In this document: in pieces, positions 39,288 through 50,776 of the stretch | Layout: each line of letters starts with the position of its first letter | How positions within the stretch are numbered: the stretch's first letter is position 1 | Source of the DNA: Phycomyces nitens | Lineage: Eukaryota > Mucoromycota > Mucoromycetes > Mucorales > Phycomycetaceae | DNA length: 64,000 nt | Direction of reading: 5' to 3' | Assembly: GCA_022702545.1 (NCBI GenBank) | Contig: JAHRBC010000005.1 | Coordinates: forward strand, 2,232,001-2,296,000 | Notes under the pieces: model-generated | What the model saw: only the letters and a program-made list of their open reading frames with translations | What the model was told of the DNA's origin: nothing | Database searches by the model: none | Position numbers and translations under genes: made by a program

Positions 39288-39602
39288 GGGGATTAAACCC
39301 AGATACCTTAAAATCAAATTTATCACAATTCTTATTTTAGAAGTACAAATATTCCAAAATAATGGGCTTTAATATGGATTTTAATTTATATTTTATAGCC
39401 AATCACATGCAATCGTTAAATAAATATTATATGCGGTTTTGTAAACTTGCAGATAAAGTACAGTTGATTGGGTTATTTTAAAAGCAGAATAGTGTAAGCA
39501 CTCTTTTGCCATTAGCGCAAAAAAAAAAACTGCTCGATTTTTCACGATTCTTGTGTAATATTTAGCGCAAATCCACTTTTATGATATCTGGGTTTAATCC
39601 CC
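39288..39602. repeat. inner inverted repeat pair (18 bp perfect)
   Basis: GGGGATTAAACCCAGATA at 39288-39305 is repeated exactly in reverse complement at 39585-39602, close to the left arm of the transposon. Could be the ends of a small nested element. Confidence 0.75.
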
Positions 39603-39605
39603 GTT

Positions 39606-39800
39606 TCTATTGTTTTTTGGCTTACGTTCCCACTGCGTTCCCTCCCACTATTATTTTTTGGCTTGCGTTCCCACTGCGTTCCCTCCCACTATTAATTTTT
39701 TGGCTTGCGGTTCCCACTGCGTTCCAACTGCGTTCCCTCACACTATTAATTTTTTGGCTTGCGTTTCCACTGCGTTCCCTCACACTATTATTTTTTTTGG
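39606..39800 (-). repeat. left subterminal array, about four ~41-bp units
   Basis: Units of the form GGCTTGCGTTCCCACTGCGT followed by TCCCTCCCACTATTA and a T run. The third unit carries an extra TTCCAACTGCG insertion. Reverse complement of the right array. Confidence 0.9.
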
Positions 39801-40089
39801 CTTTAGTGAATGTTGGTGACGGAGTGTGATAAAAGTAAAAGATAGACGTAGCATTTTATGCAGAAAAGAGGGAGAATTTTTATTCAAAAATTGAAATCAT
39901 GGCTCTTCCCACTAAAGCTTCGGACCAGTGGTGATCCAGCCTTATTAATGTATATTTTACATATAGATAGGCTATAAGTACAGATTAGCCGAGAGCTAAT
40001 AAGGTACGATAAAGGAATTATAGCAATGCATTAGAATAATAGTAACATGGATGTTGAGCTCAGAAGCTTACTCCATCTAATATCTTAAT

Positions 40090-40550
40090 GTGGTGAAAGA
40101 CCCCACGTATCAGAAAGTCCAAGAGCTAGTGCAACAGCAGATTGAAAGAGTATATAAAGAGCGGCACATTCTGTATCTTAATAAAGACAAGCTTATATAC
40201 AGTCTCAAAGTACTCACTGTCTATATCTTCATTACTATTTTTTATTGTTTTTATTACCCTAAAACACAACAGAACCCACCTAATGGATCCACATCTTTAC
40301 TAGGTCAAGACCAACTCATACTCACCCAAACATCTACAGCCATCCCCAACCTCCTCTCGACCCCACAATTCCTGCCTCGATTATTTTTGGCTGCACTCTG
40401 CTCTTACTATGGTGACAGCAATGGATACTTGTCTTTGATAAAGTACCCTTTGTCTCGTCCTCTGCTTTCTCATCCTCTAGCTTCCAAGTAGACCGTTTAC
40501 ATCAGGAACTTGCTCTAGATCACCTCCCCTCATCCCCTACTCACACATAG
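40090..40550 (+). CDS. possible second transposon ORF, no clear start codon
   Basis: Three segments, 40090-40209, 40273-40442 and 40481-40550, join in frame over GT...AG introns of 63 and 38 nt to about 119 residues. It reads DPTYQKVQELVQQQIERVYK, then RHILYLNKDKLIYSLK, a Ser/Thr/Pro-rich part, FLPRLFLAALCSYYGDSNGY and LHQELALDHLPSSPTHT. No ATG opens this frame; a short ATG frame at 40048 ends before it, so an upstream frameshift or exon is possible. No family recognised. It lies inside the transposon, convergent with the zinc-finger gene. Confidence 0.35.
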
Positions 40551-40719
40551 TCATCTTAATTCATGTAGGACATCAAACGTAAAAACAAGTTATGGTGCTC
40601 TTGTCGAATACTATCATAAAGACCCACCAAATCCCTAATAAACACCGAGTCTGTGGCTCCCTATAAAAAATTCAAAGATTGAAATGAAAAAACAAAAATG
40701 AGAATGATACAAGAGCGCA

Positions 40720-42535
40720 CTAGCAACCATTCAGGACACGAGACTTGACATTCTCTGCCACTGATTTGTTTGCTAAAACGAGGCTTGTTGACATCAAGTT
40801 GGCCAAAGTATTCAATTTTTCGTTGAGAAAATGGTTTTCCAAGATATCCATAGCGTTTTCATCGTGGTATAGTTCAACGATTTGTTGCAGTATGGATTTC
40901 ACTTGTCCATCTTGGCACTTTGTCAATAAAGAATTCACAAAGGTTTTTGACAGCGTTGGATGAGTGTTATGTTGGACAGTTTCCGCAATGTTGAGAAAAA
41001 GTTTCGAGGCTATTTTTGCTGCCGAGTCGCGTCCTGTGTCGGGCCCTTCGTACAAGGTGAAAATGCTATATGGTTGTGACCGCACGTCATTTGCAAAGAC
41101 GCTTGACGCGCGACAAAGGAGGTACGTTGAAGGATATTGGAATTTTGATCGTAATTGTCGAAGTTGGTATCGCAGATCAAACCGATCAATCTTGTTTGCA
41201 TTTCGATTGCTTGCCAAGATGCTGGCTTTTTTGATCGAATCGCTGTCCAAGAAAATTGACGCCGTCAAAGCTGCACTTTCGTCCAATTCAAAATGCGAGA
41301 TGATCCCCCCAACACTTGCTTCATGGATAGAATCGATTCGGAGACTTGATGTGATTAGTGCGTTCAATGTCTTGGTTCCCACAGTTAACTTATCACCTTC
41401 ACTGTCAGTCATAATTGTTGCCCAAGTGTAGTGGTATTTGGTGGTGACAGGTGGTAAAGATGAAGATGCTGATTTTCCTTTTTTGTTGACAATTCTTTCT
41501 CGATGGACGTCAAGGGAACGCTGACGTCCATAGATCTCCACGGTATTGACAAGTACGGCCTCGTTGTTTTTGTTCATAATAATCGCACCGGCAAGCAATT
41601 GGGCGCAGGCATATCGTAGTTGAGGTAAAAACGTCCAGTCGTCGTTCAATAATTGACAGGAATTGATATCCAACTGCTTGTAGCATCGTGTGGATAATTG
41701 TTGGGCGTAAGGTCCGTAATGTTGGATTGACATGAGATTTGCTTCGATATTCGTTGTTGAATTTGCACTTGTCGACAAAAGACTGTTGTCCCACGCACGT
41801 TTCTTGCCAGCTGTGACATGTTTGACACGAAAACTGTGATCCTGATTCTTGGTCATCAAAGGCATAATATTGTCGCAGTGGGTTAGAGCGATTTCTTCCA
41901 CTTGATTGTCATCCAGCAATGCAAATGGTTGTAATTTCAAACTATCTACAATCCACAGGGCTTTGTTTCTCTCACAGGTAGAACCGTCTGATTGTCTCAA
42001 GGCACGTAAAATTGATTCATCAAAGCTTCTTCGAGGGCTGTCAACAGATTCAGGAAACACAGTGACGAGTTCTGTGGCCTCCATTTCGATGGTGGCAATG
42101 GTTGTGTCCTCAATGTCACTTTCATCACTAGATGAATTAGCTGTGTTTGATACAATAATGGTTAGCAGAAAAGTCTCTGTAATTATATTCGTTCTTACCC
42201 GAAGAATCACAGCATTTCCCAGCGTGTCGATAAAAATGACTGCGAGCGCTTGAACAAGTAACCCATGTCTTTTTGCAAAAGGGGCATTCAAATTGGTTTG
42301 TCTTATTGCGTTCCAAAAGAAGGATGGTTGGTTTTTCTGAATCTGGCAGGAAAAAGTTTGAACATGTTAACAAACAAAACACGAAATATATATGTATAAA
42401 GAAAAGGAACAGACCTTCGCTTTCCATGTATTTCACTGAAATAGAAGGTGCATGGTAATTCTTTTCATGATGTTTGAGTGACTTGCCAACCGATGTATTA
42501 CACTTGTTACAAGTTGTTTTTGTGTCTGATGTCAT
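40720..42535 (-). CDS. C2H2 zinc-finger protein of the transposon (candidate novel transposase)
   Basis: Three exons, 42535-42415, 42342-42199 and 42140-40720, sum to 561 aa. Residues ~9-28 form one finger-like motif (CNKCNTSVGKSLKHHEKNYH). A second, classical C2H2 finger follows in exon 2 (CPFCKKTWVTCSSARSHFYRH, with AGKC after it). The remaining ~470 residues are rich in helical-looking segments with notable blocks YGPYAQQLSTRCYKQLDINS, WTFLPQLRYACAQLLAGAII, KYHYTWATIMTDSEGD, ALITSSLRIDSIHEAS and PYSIFTLYEGPDTGRDSAAK. I recognise none of these as DDE, tyrosine recombinase or HUH motifs. Its position between mirrored repeats suggests it binds them and either acts as, or helps, the transposase. 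Confidence 0.7.
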
Positions 42536-42567
42536 GGTAATTATTTCAACAAAAAATAAGAAAAAAA

Positions 42568-42845
42568 ATAGTGGGAAGGAACGCAGCTGGAACGCAAGCC
42601 AAATAAAAATTAGTATGAAGGAACGCAGTGGGAACGCAAGCCAAATAAAAAATTAGTGAGGGAACGCAGTGGGAACGCAAGCCAAATAAAAATTAGGAGG
42701 GAACGCAGTGGGAACGCAAGCCAAATAAAAATTAGTATGAAGGAACGCAGTGGGAACGCAGTTGGAACCGCAAGCCAAAAAATTAATAGTGGGAGGGAAC
42801 GCAGTGGGAACGCAATTAGAACTCAGTTGGAACGCAAGCCAAAAA
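42568..42845 (+). repeat. right subterminal array, about six units
   Basis: Repeated GGAACGCAGTGGGAACGCAA followed by GCCAAATAAAAATTAG, spaced about 40 bp with variants (AGCTGGAACG, AGTTGGAACG). Mirror image of the array at 39606-39800. Confidence 0.9.
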
Positions 42846-42919
42846 AACAATAGCCACTGCAAAAACTATGCAATTTAATCATATAGAAATATCTAAAGTA
42901 TAATCATTGATTTATTATA

Positions 42920-42962
42920 ATTTCAATCTATATTTCTCTTCCATGCAAATATGAATTGTAAT
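42920..42962 (-). repeat. right terminal inverted repeat
   Basis: Contains TATTTCTCTTCCATGCAAAT; pairs with 39230-39279. Confidence 0.7.
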
Positions 42963-43301
42963 CGGTGGGTGTGATATATTTTTATATGTTTGTAAAACTA
43001 ATTTCAAGGCTACATCCTATATGCCTACAAACCCAAAGCGAGAGCCATTCTGGGAATAAGAAATAAAATACAGCTTTTTACACATTTTTTGCAATCTATA
43101 TTTAACCCACGACATTATGAGTCACAACTAAAAGCGCATTTTATTTATTAAAACGCCGTGGACTATTGAGATGGAAATAAAAACGGTGGGATATAATGTT
43201 ACAACTCCGCTTCAAACTAATATGATTCTCTGTCGCACACACGCACACAGCTAAAAAAAAAAGAAAAAAAAAGGTCTAGTTTTTTTTTTAAAAAAATTGC
43301 A
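42963..43301. other. promoter region of the MAPKKK gene
   Basis: AT-rich sequence; (AC)n and A/T homopolymers near 43236-43290 directly before the ATG. No gene. Confidence 0.5.
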
Positions 43302-46300
43302 ATGTCTTTACCTGCCAATCTAATTCACCAACCATCGTCACCATCGACACGACAAAACCCTCTCTATTCTTCCAGGATGTCGTCTCCCACAACTCCTACT
43401 CCTCCGGAAACCATCAAAAAAGGACACACACTTGAAGAAGTGCGGGGTTGGTCTGAAAGCCGTGTTGCCGAATGGCTATCCTTGCTGAACATGCCAAGAT
43501 TAGGCAGTGTATTTATTGGTATCTGTGAAAATACTCAAGCCAGCCTATTGAAAATACGTTTATGCTCATTTCTGTCTTTTATTACCAGAAAACAACATTA
43601 ATGGCTCAGTCCTACTTGATTTAGACTATGAGGCAATGAAGACAATAGACGTTCAAACTGTCGGTGAACGTGTTCGTCTTTTGGTAGCCATAAAGTCTCT
43701 TCGCCACGAATGCTACTCATCAGCCGTAAAGGCAGCGCGGGCAAAGGTATGGGTACCATTGTCATCCTAATCACATGATTCCTAACCGAAACAACAACAA
43801 AAAAAAACAATATCTTAGCAATTCCCTGGTAACCCTGAACACCGAGCCGGTTGGGAAGCCAGATCGCCTATATACAACACCACCCCAGTCACTACACCCT
43901 ATAACCTCCAAAACAACATATTCTCTACCAATCTTGACAATCACGGAAGACATGAGGGCTTCAATATCACCAGCCCTCATCCTGACAAGATGTCCAAGTC
44001 AACCGAAACAAAAGGTTTATTGAATCGGTCGAATTCGTTTTCAAGATTCCTTGGCAGATCGGATTCAAAAAAATCTCAGAAAGCAGCCGCATCTCCCAGT
44101 AACCCACCTCAAGATACTCCTCCACTACCTCCTAGTCCAAAAGTTGTGCAGAAGGTAGGTGCGTGTATCCTCTTTCAGCAAATGGCGTACTACTGGCATA
44201 CAAACTAAGACCGAATTTTCTATGCGTAGCGTAATTCTTTAGAGGGAGGAATTATGTCGATGGAGAAAGTCAAGCAGACATGTGTCAAGGTGTTTGGAGA
44301 AGACGGACAGACAAGAATCGTCAATGTTCACAACTCAACAGAAGCCAAGATCATCATGGCCAAAGTCTTGCACAAATTTGGTATTGATGAAGGCAGTGCA
44401 AACAGATTCTGTATCTTTGTAGGCTCTGGCACCAACGGCGAAGGTTTGTTCCATCATGGTTTTATTGACTAGGAGAAACTCACTTGATGTGTATCTAGCT
44501 CGTGCCTTATCAGATGAAGAACTCATTGAGATCTGTCGCTCTACTGATCGACCCGAGAAAGAACGACTGATTCTAAGAAAACGACACATGTACCCAACCC
44601 ACGAAGAGTTTAAGCGAAAGGGAACGATAAATGCTAGAAAGCAACTTCAACGATTAAGAGACGAGTCTCAGTCAGAGGGAGATTATGCTTCGAGCCACAT
44701 CAGCACGCCCAGAGATGGATCTGGGCAGCCATTTAATGGCTGGGGAGGCGATAGATTGATGCCATTGGACTCAAATGTGGGAGGAACTCCCTGGACTAGT
44801 AGTGCCAACCTTCAATCTGGATTCTCTTCACCTGAATTTGTAAACCAGCGACAGGAATACCCCTCTCTTGTTGGAGGTCCCATTCGTGCCGGCTCCTTCC
44901 GCTCTCAAAATCACCGTAGGATCAGACGATTCTTTGGTGAGCGTCCTCCATCTGAGATCATTTCATCAAACCTCCCTTCCTTTTTCCCAAATCACAAACG
45001 AGAGACTCTCGAGACAGCTGGAATCAATGCAAAACGGATATCGATGACAAGAAGATACTCTGGATCAACAAAACATGATTCCCAGCACAATTTCAGGAAC
45101 AGTGTGCTTCCAGAACTTGTGTCTGTTTTGGGGGTAGACCTGGGAAAATTCTCAGAAGATGATGAATACGACTATGAAGAGGAAGAAGAAGAAGAGGAGG
45201 AAGACGAGGACAATAAGGAAGCCAAGGGACAGGAAAGTGAAGAAGACGAAGACGAAGACCAGAAAAGCAACGAAACGGATGATGATGATAGCAATGAAAG
45301 CGACGAAAGAAAACCTGGTGGGTTGTATACATCTCTAAATCCAGAAGACGAGGATCTACAGCTAGAATCACACGAATCGATACCTAAAGACGAAGACGAA
45401 AGCACATCACTAAAACCCCCATCAGCCCAAACCTCTCGCATAAAAGCAATGCAGAATCGCTCTTCTAGTTTACTACATCTCAATGAAAGCAAGACAAAGG
45501 TTGTTTTGGCAGAAATTGCAGACTGTAAGTCAAATAGATTCACCTGGGAGTCTTTAGTTTCTCATTTTTTTTTTACTAGATGATGCACTTTTGGAACAAG
45601 ACGAATATTCAACAAGTGAAGTCGAAAAGATTTATGAGAGAGAGTCTTGGACAAAGCCTAATCAGACTACATCTGCCAGTAAGTAAAATGAAAGATACTT
45701 GACCATAACTAGAGTACCAACAATCGTTGCAAATGTATCTAGCCACTGGTTCTTCTATGCCATGGTTAAAGGGGTCGCTGATTGGAAGAGGCACATTTGG
45801 TGACGTTTATCTTGGTCTGAATCCAATTAGTGGAGAACTGATGGCTGTAAAGCAAGTGGAGCTCCCCGTAGAGAATTCGGCTACAGAAGAGCGAAAAAAA
45901 TCAATGGAAAGTTATTGCTGATATTGATCTAGACAAGATATTATTATTATTACTATTTGTTATTTACACTTTTATTCAATAGGTTGAAGCATTACATCGA
46001 GAAATCACACTTTTGAAGGAGCTCCATCATGAAAACATTGTTCAGTACTTGGGTAAGTATTTGGTACCGGATATTTCTATTGATATTTATAAATACATCT
46101 TTTGTATATATACATAAAGCTTCCCAGACAGACGATGCGCACTTTAGTATCTTTCTAGAATATGTTCCAGGAGGATCTGTGGCTGGACTTTTGGCCAGTT
46201 ATGGAGCATTCCAGGAACCTCTTGTAAAGAGTTTTGTAAAGCAAATCCTAAAGGGTCTAAACTATCTTCATGGAAAAGATATTGTCCATCGAGACATAAA

Positions 46301-47195
46301 GGGAGCCAATGTTCTTGGTAAATATCAGTGTATATTCAATGCGTTGAACTAATATTTTTATATATATATACACATACATACATTCATACATAAATATATA
46401 TATATATATTTGTGTATAAATCTCTAGTCGACAATAAGGCCGGTGTCAAGATTACAGACTTTGGAATCTCCAAAAAAGTAGAAGAAGGTAAGACTGAACG
46501 ATATGCTTGACTGATTCTAAACCGTTTCTAGATATCTTGCAAATGTCAGGACCTCATCGACCAAGTTTACAAGGATCTATATTCTGGTATTTAATATGTG
46601 TATTTAATATGTACTCTAAACATTGCTTCTTGAATAGGATGGCGCCAGAAGTAGTAAAACAGACCCATTATACCCGAAAGGCTGACGTGTGGTCATTAGG
46701 ATGTATGATTGTAGAGATGTTTACAGGCGACCACCCATTCCCAGAGTATTCCCAAATGCAGGCCATCTTCCAGGTACGACAATATACAAAGAATATATAC
46801 AATATATATATATTTGGCGTTATTTCTCAAGTCAATATTTATTTATTTATTTTTAATTCTAAATTCTAAATTATAATTTATATATTTTTTTAAAAAATAA
46901 CCAAAAACAACCATAAATCATAAATCATCGTCATAATCATTATAATAATTATATAATCATCATAATAATATAATAATCATAATATTTATTCTCCTTAGAT
47001 TGGTAGCTACATGGCACCAAACATTCCAACTCATATCAGTGACGATGCTAAAGATTTTCTCGAGTGTACATTCAGATTGTAAGTTTAGTGCCTAAACAAC
47101 GCAAAGACTAACAAACTCTTTATAGGAACCATGAAGAGAGACCCACTGCAGAAGAGCTCTTAAAACACCCCTTTCTCTATATGGGAGATACATGA
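43302..47195 (+). CDS. STE11: STE11/Byr2-type MAP kinase kinase kinase
   Basis: Many exons; the first six are 43302-43518, 43589-43746, 43819-44154, 44230-44443, 44499-45524 and 45580-45678. The protein is about 960 aa. A SAM domain lies near residues 45-115 ([40 protein letters not shown]). A Ras-binding-like domain follows ([17 protein letters not shown] ... [13 protein letters not shown]), then a long acidic linker. The C-terminal kinase shows [44 protein letters not shown] and MAPEVV, all intact. It should act in pheromone, filamentation or osmostress MAPK signalling, with SAM binding a Ste50-like adaptor. The junction near 45907 is awkward: its only simple GT donor needs an AAG acceptor, giving SMETLHREI rather than the expected [10 protein letters not shown]. 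Confidence 0.93.
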
Positions 47196-47327
47196 TGACA
47201 ATACTAATAATGATATTATTATTACTATTATTACTATTATTACTATTAAATATTTTTTATTAACAAATAACATAATAATTATCATTATAATAATAACAAT
47301 AATAATAATAACAGCAATAATGGTTGT

Positions 47328-48542
47328 TTAACAGATAGAGAATATCCTACGAAACAAAATGGGACTCATGGCAGCCGGAGAGTGACCAATGCATTGGTCA
47401 TCTTTGGCCTGAACCTGATTTATGCTTTCAGGCACACATGAATCCTGGTCTTTTGGACATGGCTTTGGGTCCAAAGTATTCATCTGTATGTGTTTGTTTG
47501 TAATTTCGAATGACTTTGGTTGACCATGAAATTCACGGAGACTGGATGATCTTGGTCTACGGTATGCACTAGAGCCATTTGCAAGAGACATGCGTGCCCT
47601 GACTGATCCAGATCTTTTTAAATAAAGCTCGCTAGGCAAACGAGGACTAGACAGCGACAAGGTCTCTTTAAAATCGCTTAATTGGTACATCAATTTCAGG
47701 TTGGGCCGAATGGAAGGTGCCCGCTCACGAACATACTCGTATGCTTCCGGGACAGATAGCCTTTTGCCCGATAGATTCTTTGAGTAGTCGTGATCTGATC
47801 TTGGCGAATGAAATCGGGTGGGCCTATAGGAGAGATAGAGAACATAGGCAATGACAAGTGCTGCTGATCGTTCGATACCACATTGGCAGTGGACTAGGAT
47901 ATTGCCCTTGGGTTCATTTTGATATGTTTCGAATATTCGGATAGCTCGGTCAAACTCCTGATAGGCCAAGTTATTCTGTGCGTGTGTCCAGCGCAGATGG
48001 TGATATTGAACTAATGGGGTTTCGGAATTGTGCCTTGTTTTGGCTGTATTTTCTGACAGCTGAGTCTGAGAGGTGTGTAAGGCTTCGGGGGATTTTTGGG
48101 TGATGATATCAAATGCTTGTGATGTAGGGGTTTTTATTTCACTTGCAACATTAACGATACAGATGATTTTGTTTGCATTGAGCTGGTCATACTGTGCAGC
48201 ATTATAAGACGCCCCAAGATATAGATTGGGGAGGATTTGTGCTGGGCCTTTTCGATAAGGGTCTGGATCGTGAGATTGGTCTTCAAAAGATATATTGTCC
48301 TTGTAGGCAGATGAGGTCTCTACCTTTGTCGACCTTGAGGTTTCTGCAATTTGTGGTGGTGGTGGTATAGGAGTATTTTCGAATGGAAGGGTCAGACTCA
48401 ACGAAAGGTTTTTGTGATTTTTGAATTGATGGCGTTTGGGAATATGATTCGATTTTTGGTGAGATTGGGAATGCTTTTCATGGCTGGGCTGAATGGCATT
48501 CGACGAATATGATGTAAATTTGATATTGTTTTCTAGGTTCAT
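47328..48542 (-). CDS. dual-specificity protein phosphatase (MAPK-phosphatase-like)
   Basis: Single exon, 404 aa. The N-terminal ~100 residues are polar and disordered. The catalytic domain runs from PAQILPNLYLGASYNAAQYD to about VPEAYEYVRERAPSIRPNLK. The active-site loop is ILVHCQCGIERSAALVIAYV, fitting HCX5R with Cys and Arg present. The general-acid region reads YHHLRWTHAQNNLAYQEFDR, with no obvious Asp where DUSPs usually have one, which may lower activity. The C-terminus is Ser/Arg-rich. Similar proteins (Msg5, Pmp1) dephosphorylate MAP kinases; the substrate is not known here. The gene converges on the MAPKKK gene with 132 bp between the stops. Confidence 0.88.
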   Translation of the reverse strand: MNLENNIKFTSYSSNAIQPSHEKHSQSHQKSNHIPKRHQFKNHKNLSLSLTLPFENTPIPPPPQIAETSRSTKVETSSAYKDNISFEDQSHDPDPYRKGPAQILPNLYLGASYNAAQYDQLNANKIICIVNVASEIKTPTSQAFDIITQKSPEALHTSQTQLSENTAKTRHNSETPLVQYHHLRWTHAQNNLAYQEFDRAIRIFETYQNEPKGNILVHCQCGIERSAALVIAYVLYLSYRPTRFHSPRSDHDYSKNLSGKRLSVPEAYEYVRERAPSIRPNLKLMYQLSDFKETLSLSSPRLPSELYLKRSGSVRARMSLANGSSAYRRPRSSSLREFHGQPKSFEITNKHIQMNTLDPKPCPKDQDSCVPESINQVQAKDDQCIGHSPAAMSPILFRRIFSIC

Positions 48543-50776
48543 ATTGAAGTAAGGGCATCTGAAAGAAGGAGAATAAGACTTGGGCTCTTTATAGGAATTA
48601 GGTGCATAGAATCGGCAGTCGCACTGGAGATGTGCATTATATACAAATATAATTTATTATATATTTGTATATATATATACCTGTGTTAATTCAGTCCACC
48701 ATATTAAAGTGGTGCTAAGGATAAGGGGGGGGAAGGATTTTGGGGGTGATGAGGAGAAATATATAAATATTGTGAATAAAATGACTAGTATAATCAAATA
48801 GGGAAGATGCATATGATACCTTTCTGTATTGTCAATCTGTAGCTAATTTCATTTACAAGGTGATTAAATGAGATGCTTTTTACCTTAAAAATTGGCTGTT
48901 TAATTTTTTTTTAAAAAAAATATCGTTAAAGAGCCAGAATATTTACCCCTTCTTTTTTCTGCCAATCTATCTTGTAGATCCTCTAAACTATGAGGATAAA
49001 ATCAAGTTTGAATATATTCATTTATTTATTTATATGAATCAATCAATAAAGAGGTCTATTTTAATGGCATTAAGAGTCGATTTGGCGCAACCAATAGTGT
49101 TCCCAGGATCCCTATTGCAATATAAAGACACGGTTTTCTAATGTTAAACAGGATGTTTGGTTAAATGTAATTTTCATAATCATATACAGCCGGATGAAAA
49201 TGAAATTTGCATCCAACCAAAAAAAGACAAAAATTAATTTCTGCGACCAATAAAACCAATCTTGTGTCCCAGCCAATAATAATAATAATAAAACAAAATT
49301 GCGCCCACATAGAATATACAAAACAAACACCAATAATGACCTTGATGACTCTATAGTCCTCATCTTAAAACAAGGCTGTTGTAGTGTGCCGAATAGCCAG
49401 CACGATGACCAGTTTGTCCCACAGTTCCTGCATAAACTTTGTTTTATCACTGTACTCTAGGATACAATGAGCCAATGAGCATAAGTCTCTAATTACATAT
49501 ACTTGTTTGGAATCCAATATTTGTCTTGGCTGCCTATCCCAGCATTGCCAATGCAATAATATTCTGCAAGAGACCAATACATCCTATACAACAACAACCA
49601 AAAAGAACAAGGCTTCAAATTGGCTATTGACCAAAAACGCAACTTTTAAAACACCGCTATAATTGCGCTTTACCAATCATTGATTCTGTCCAATAGCTTT
49701 AGTCTTTATGTTTTTGACCACTGTAGGTCAAAATCCAATTTAAACACTAATTTAGACTTGTCAATTTAAGACATGCTCTTTACCTTGTTATATAAATACA
49801 CGCCCTGTAAGATTATTAAATGTCTTAATATAGACCATGTATCAATTCAACAATTTTATTTTTGAAAAAAGAAATAGAGTAGTAATCCTACCCCTCATCC
49901 TTTCCCCTTTATCTTTTTGTTTTGTTTACCCCAAGCTCAGACCTCTTTAGGCAGATAATATAAATTATATAAAAAGAAGCTAAAATATTAGTCAGAAAAG
50001 ATGTAAAAGTTCAAGACTTCTTGACACGACCACAAAGCTCACTCAAATAAGTCTAGACAAGGCATTCTTTTCAGCTCTGTACTATTTTTACTTGCCATAT
50101 ACCACGTTACAGATGTTGTAGACTATTTTTGGTTTGCTTGGTTTGCTGGTTTTCTTTAGGCCAGAGGTCCAGAATAGGCAGACAAGATAGCAATCTGCCA
50201 TAAACCCTTTTTAGAACCAACATCTTCCTTAGTCATCAGGGCAGTCTATAATATATATATATATGTATGTATGTATGTATGTATATATCTTGCAGAGTTA
50301 TTTTGCCTGCACATTCCAAAAAGTACTTTGCTGTTGACAGTAGAGCCAAAACAAGCTAATGGCTCCAAGGACACTATTGTTTTTTTGTTTTTTTTTTCAT
50401 TCTGCTAATAGACTGTACACTTACATCTCTTGGCAAACCGCAAACAAAAACAATTCTGCTTCCTCGGAGTCATCTTTACACGTGTGAGTACTAATGATAC
50501 ATTCTTGTTTTATTTTATTTATTTATTTTTTTGCTTTGCTTTGTGGCGTGGGTAATTGACTGATTTTTTTAAGAGTGCTGTAAGTACAGGTGAAGGTGAA
50601 GAGCAATATATATATATATATATGATAATACTGCATATAAAGTTGCCTTGCGTTTAAAGATGGAATTGTTGGAAAATAAAGATGTGTACAAGTTTTCTAT
50701 TGTTGCTCAAGAAGGCTGTCCTGACGTAAAACACTTGTGGAATAAATAAAAATAGTAAAAAAACAAAAAACAAAAT
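48543..50776. other. long intergenic spacer
   Basis: No supported gene. Contains a palindromic ATACAAATATAATTTATTAT stretch near 48640-48675, AT runs and a (GTAT)n run near 50264-50284. Confidence 0.6.

Larger units (their letters stand above)
39230..42962. mobile_element. ~3.7-kb TIR transposon with subterminal repeat arrays, family unknown
   Basis: The outer arms (39230-39279 and 42920-42962) are inverted copies starting ATTAC(G/A)ATT(T/C)ATATTTGC. Inside each arm lies an array built on GGAACGCAGTGGGAACGCAA (right) or its complement (left). Between the arrays are two convergent genes, a C2H2 zinc-finger protein on the minus strand and a shorter ORF on the plus strand. Inverted arms, mirrored subterminal arrays and a private gene indicate one DNA transposon. 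No target-site duplication was identified at these borders, and no DDE signature is evident in either protein. Confidence 0.75.

Noticed and set aside
39581..39829. Two overlapping ORFs with repeated FWLAFPLRSL-type or FLACVPTAFP-type peptides
   Set aside because: Translations of the subterminal DNA repeats, also found mirrored at 42653-42862; not proteins.
45093..45543. Minus-strand ORFs with poly-Ser and poly-Leu
   Set aside because: Antisense of the acidic linker of the MAPKKK.
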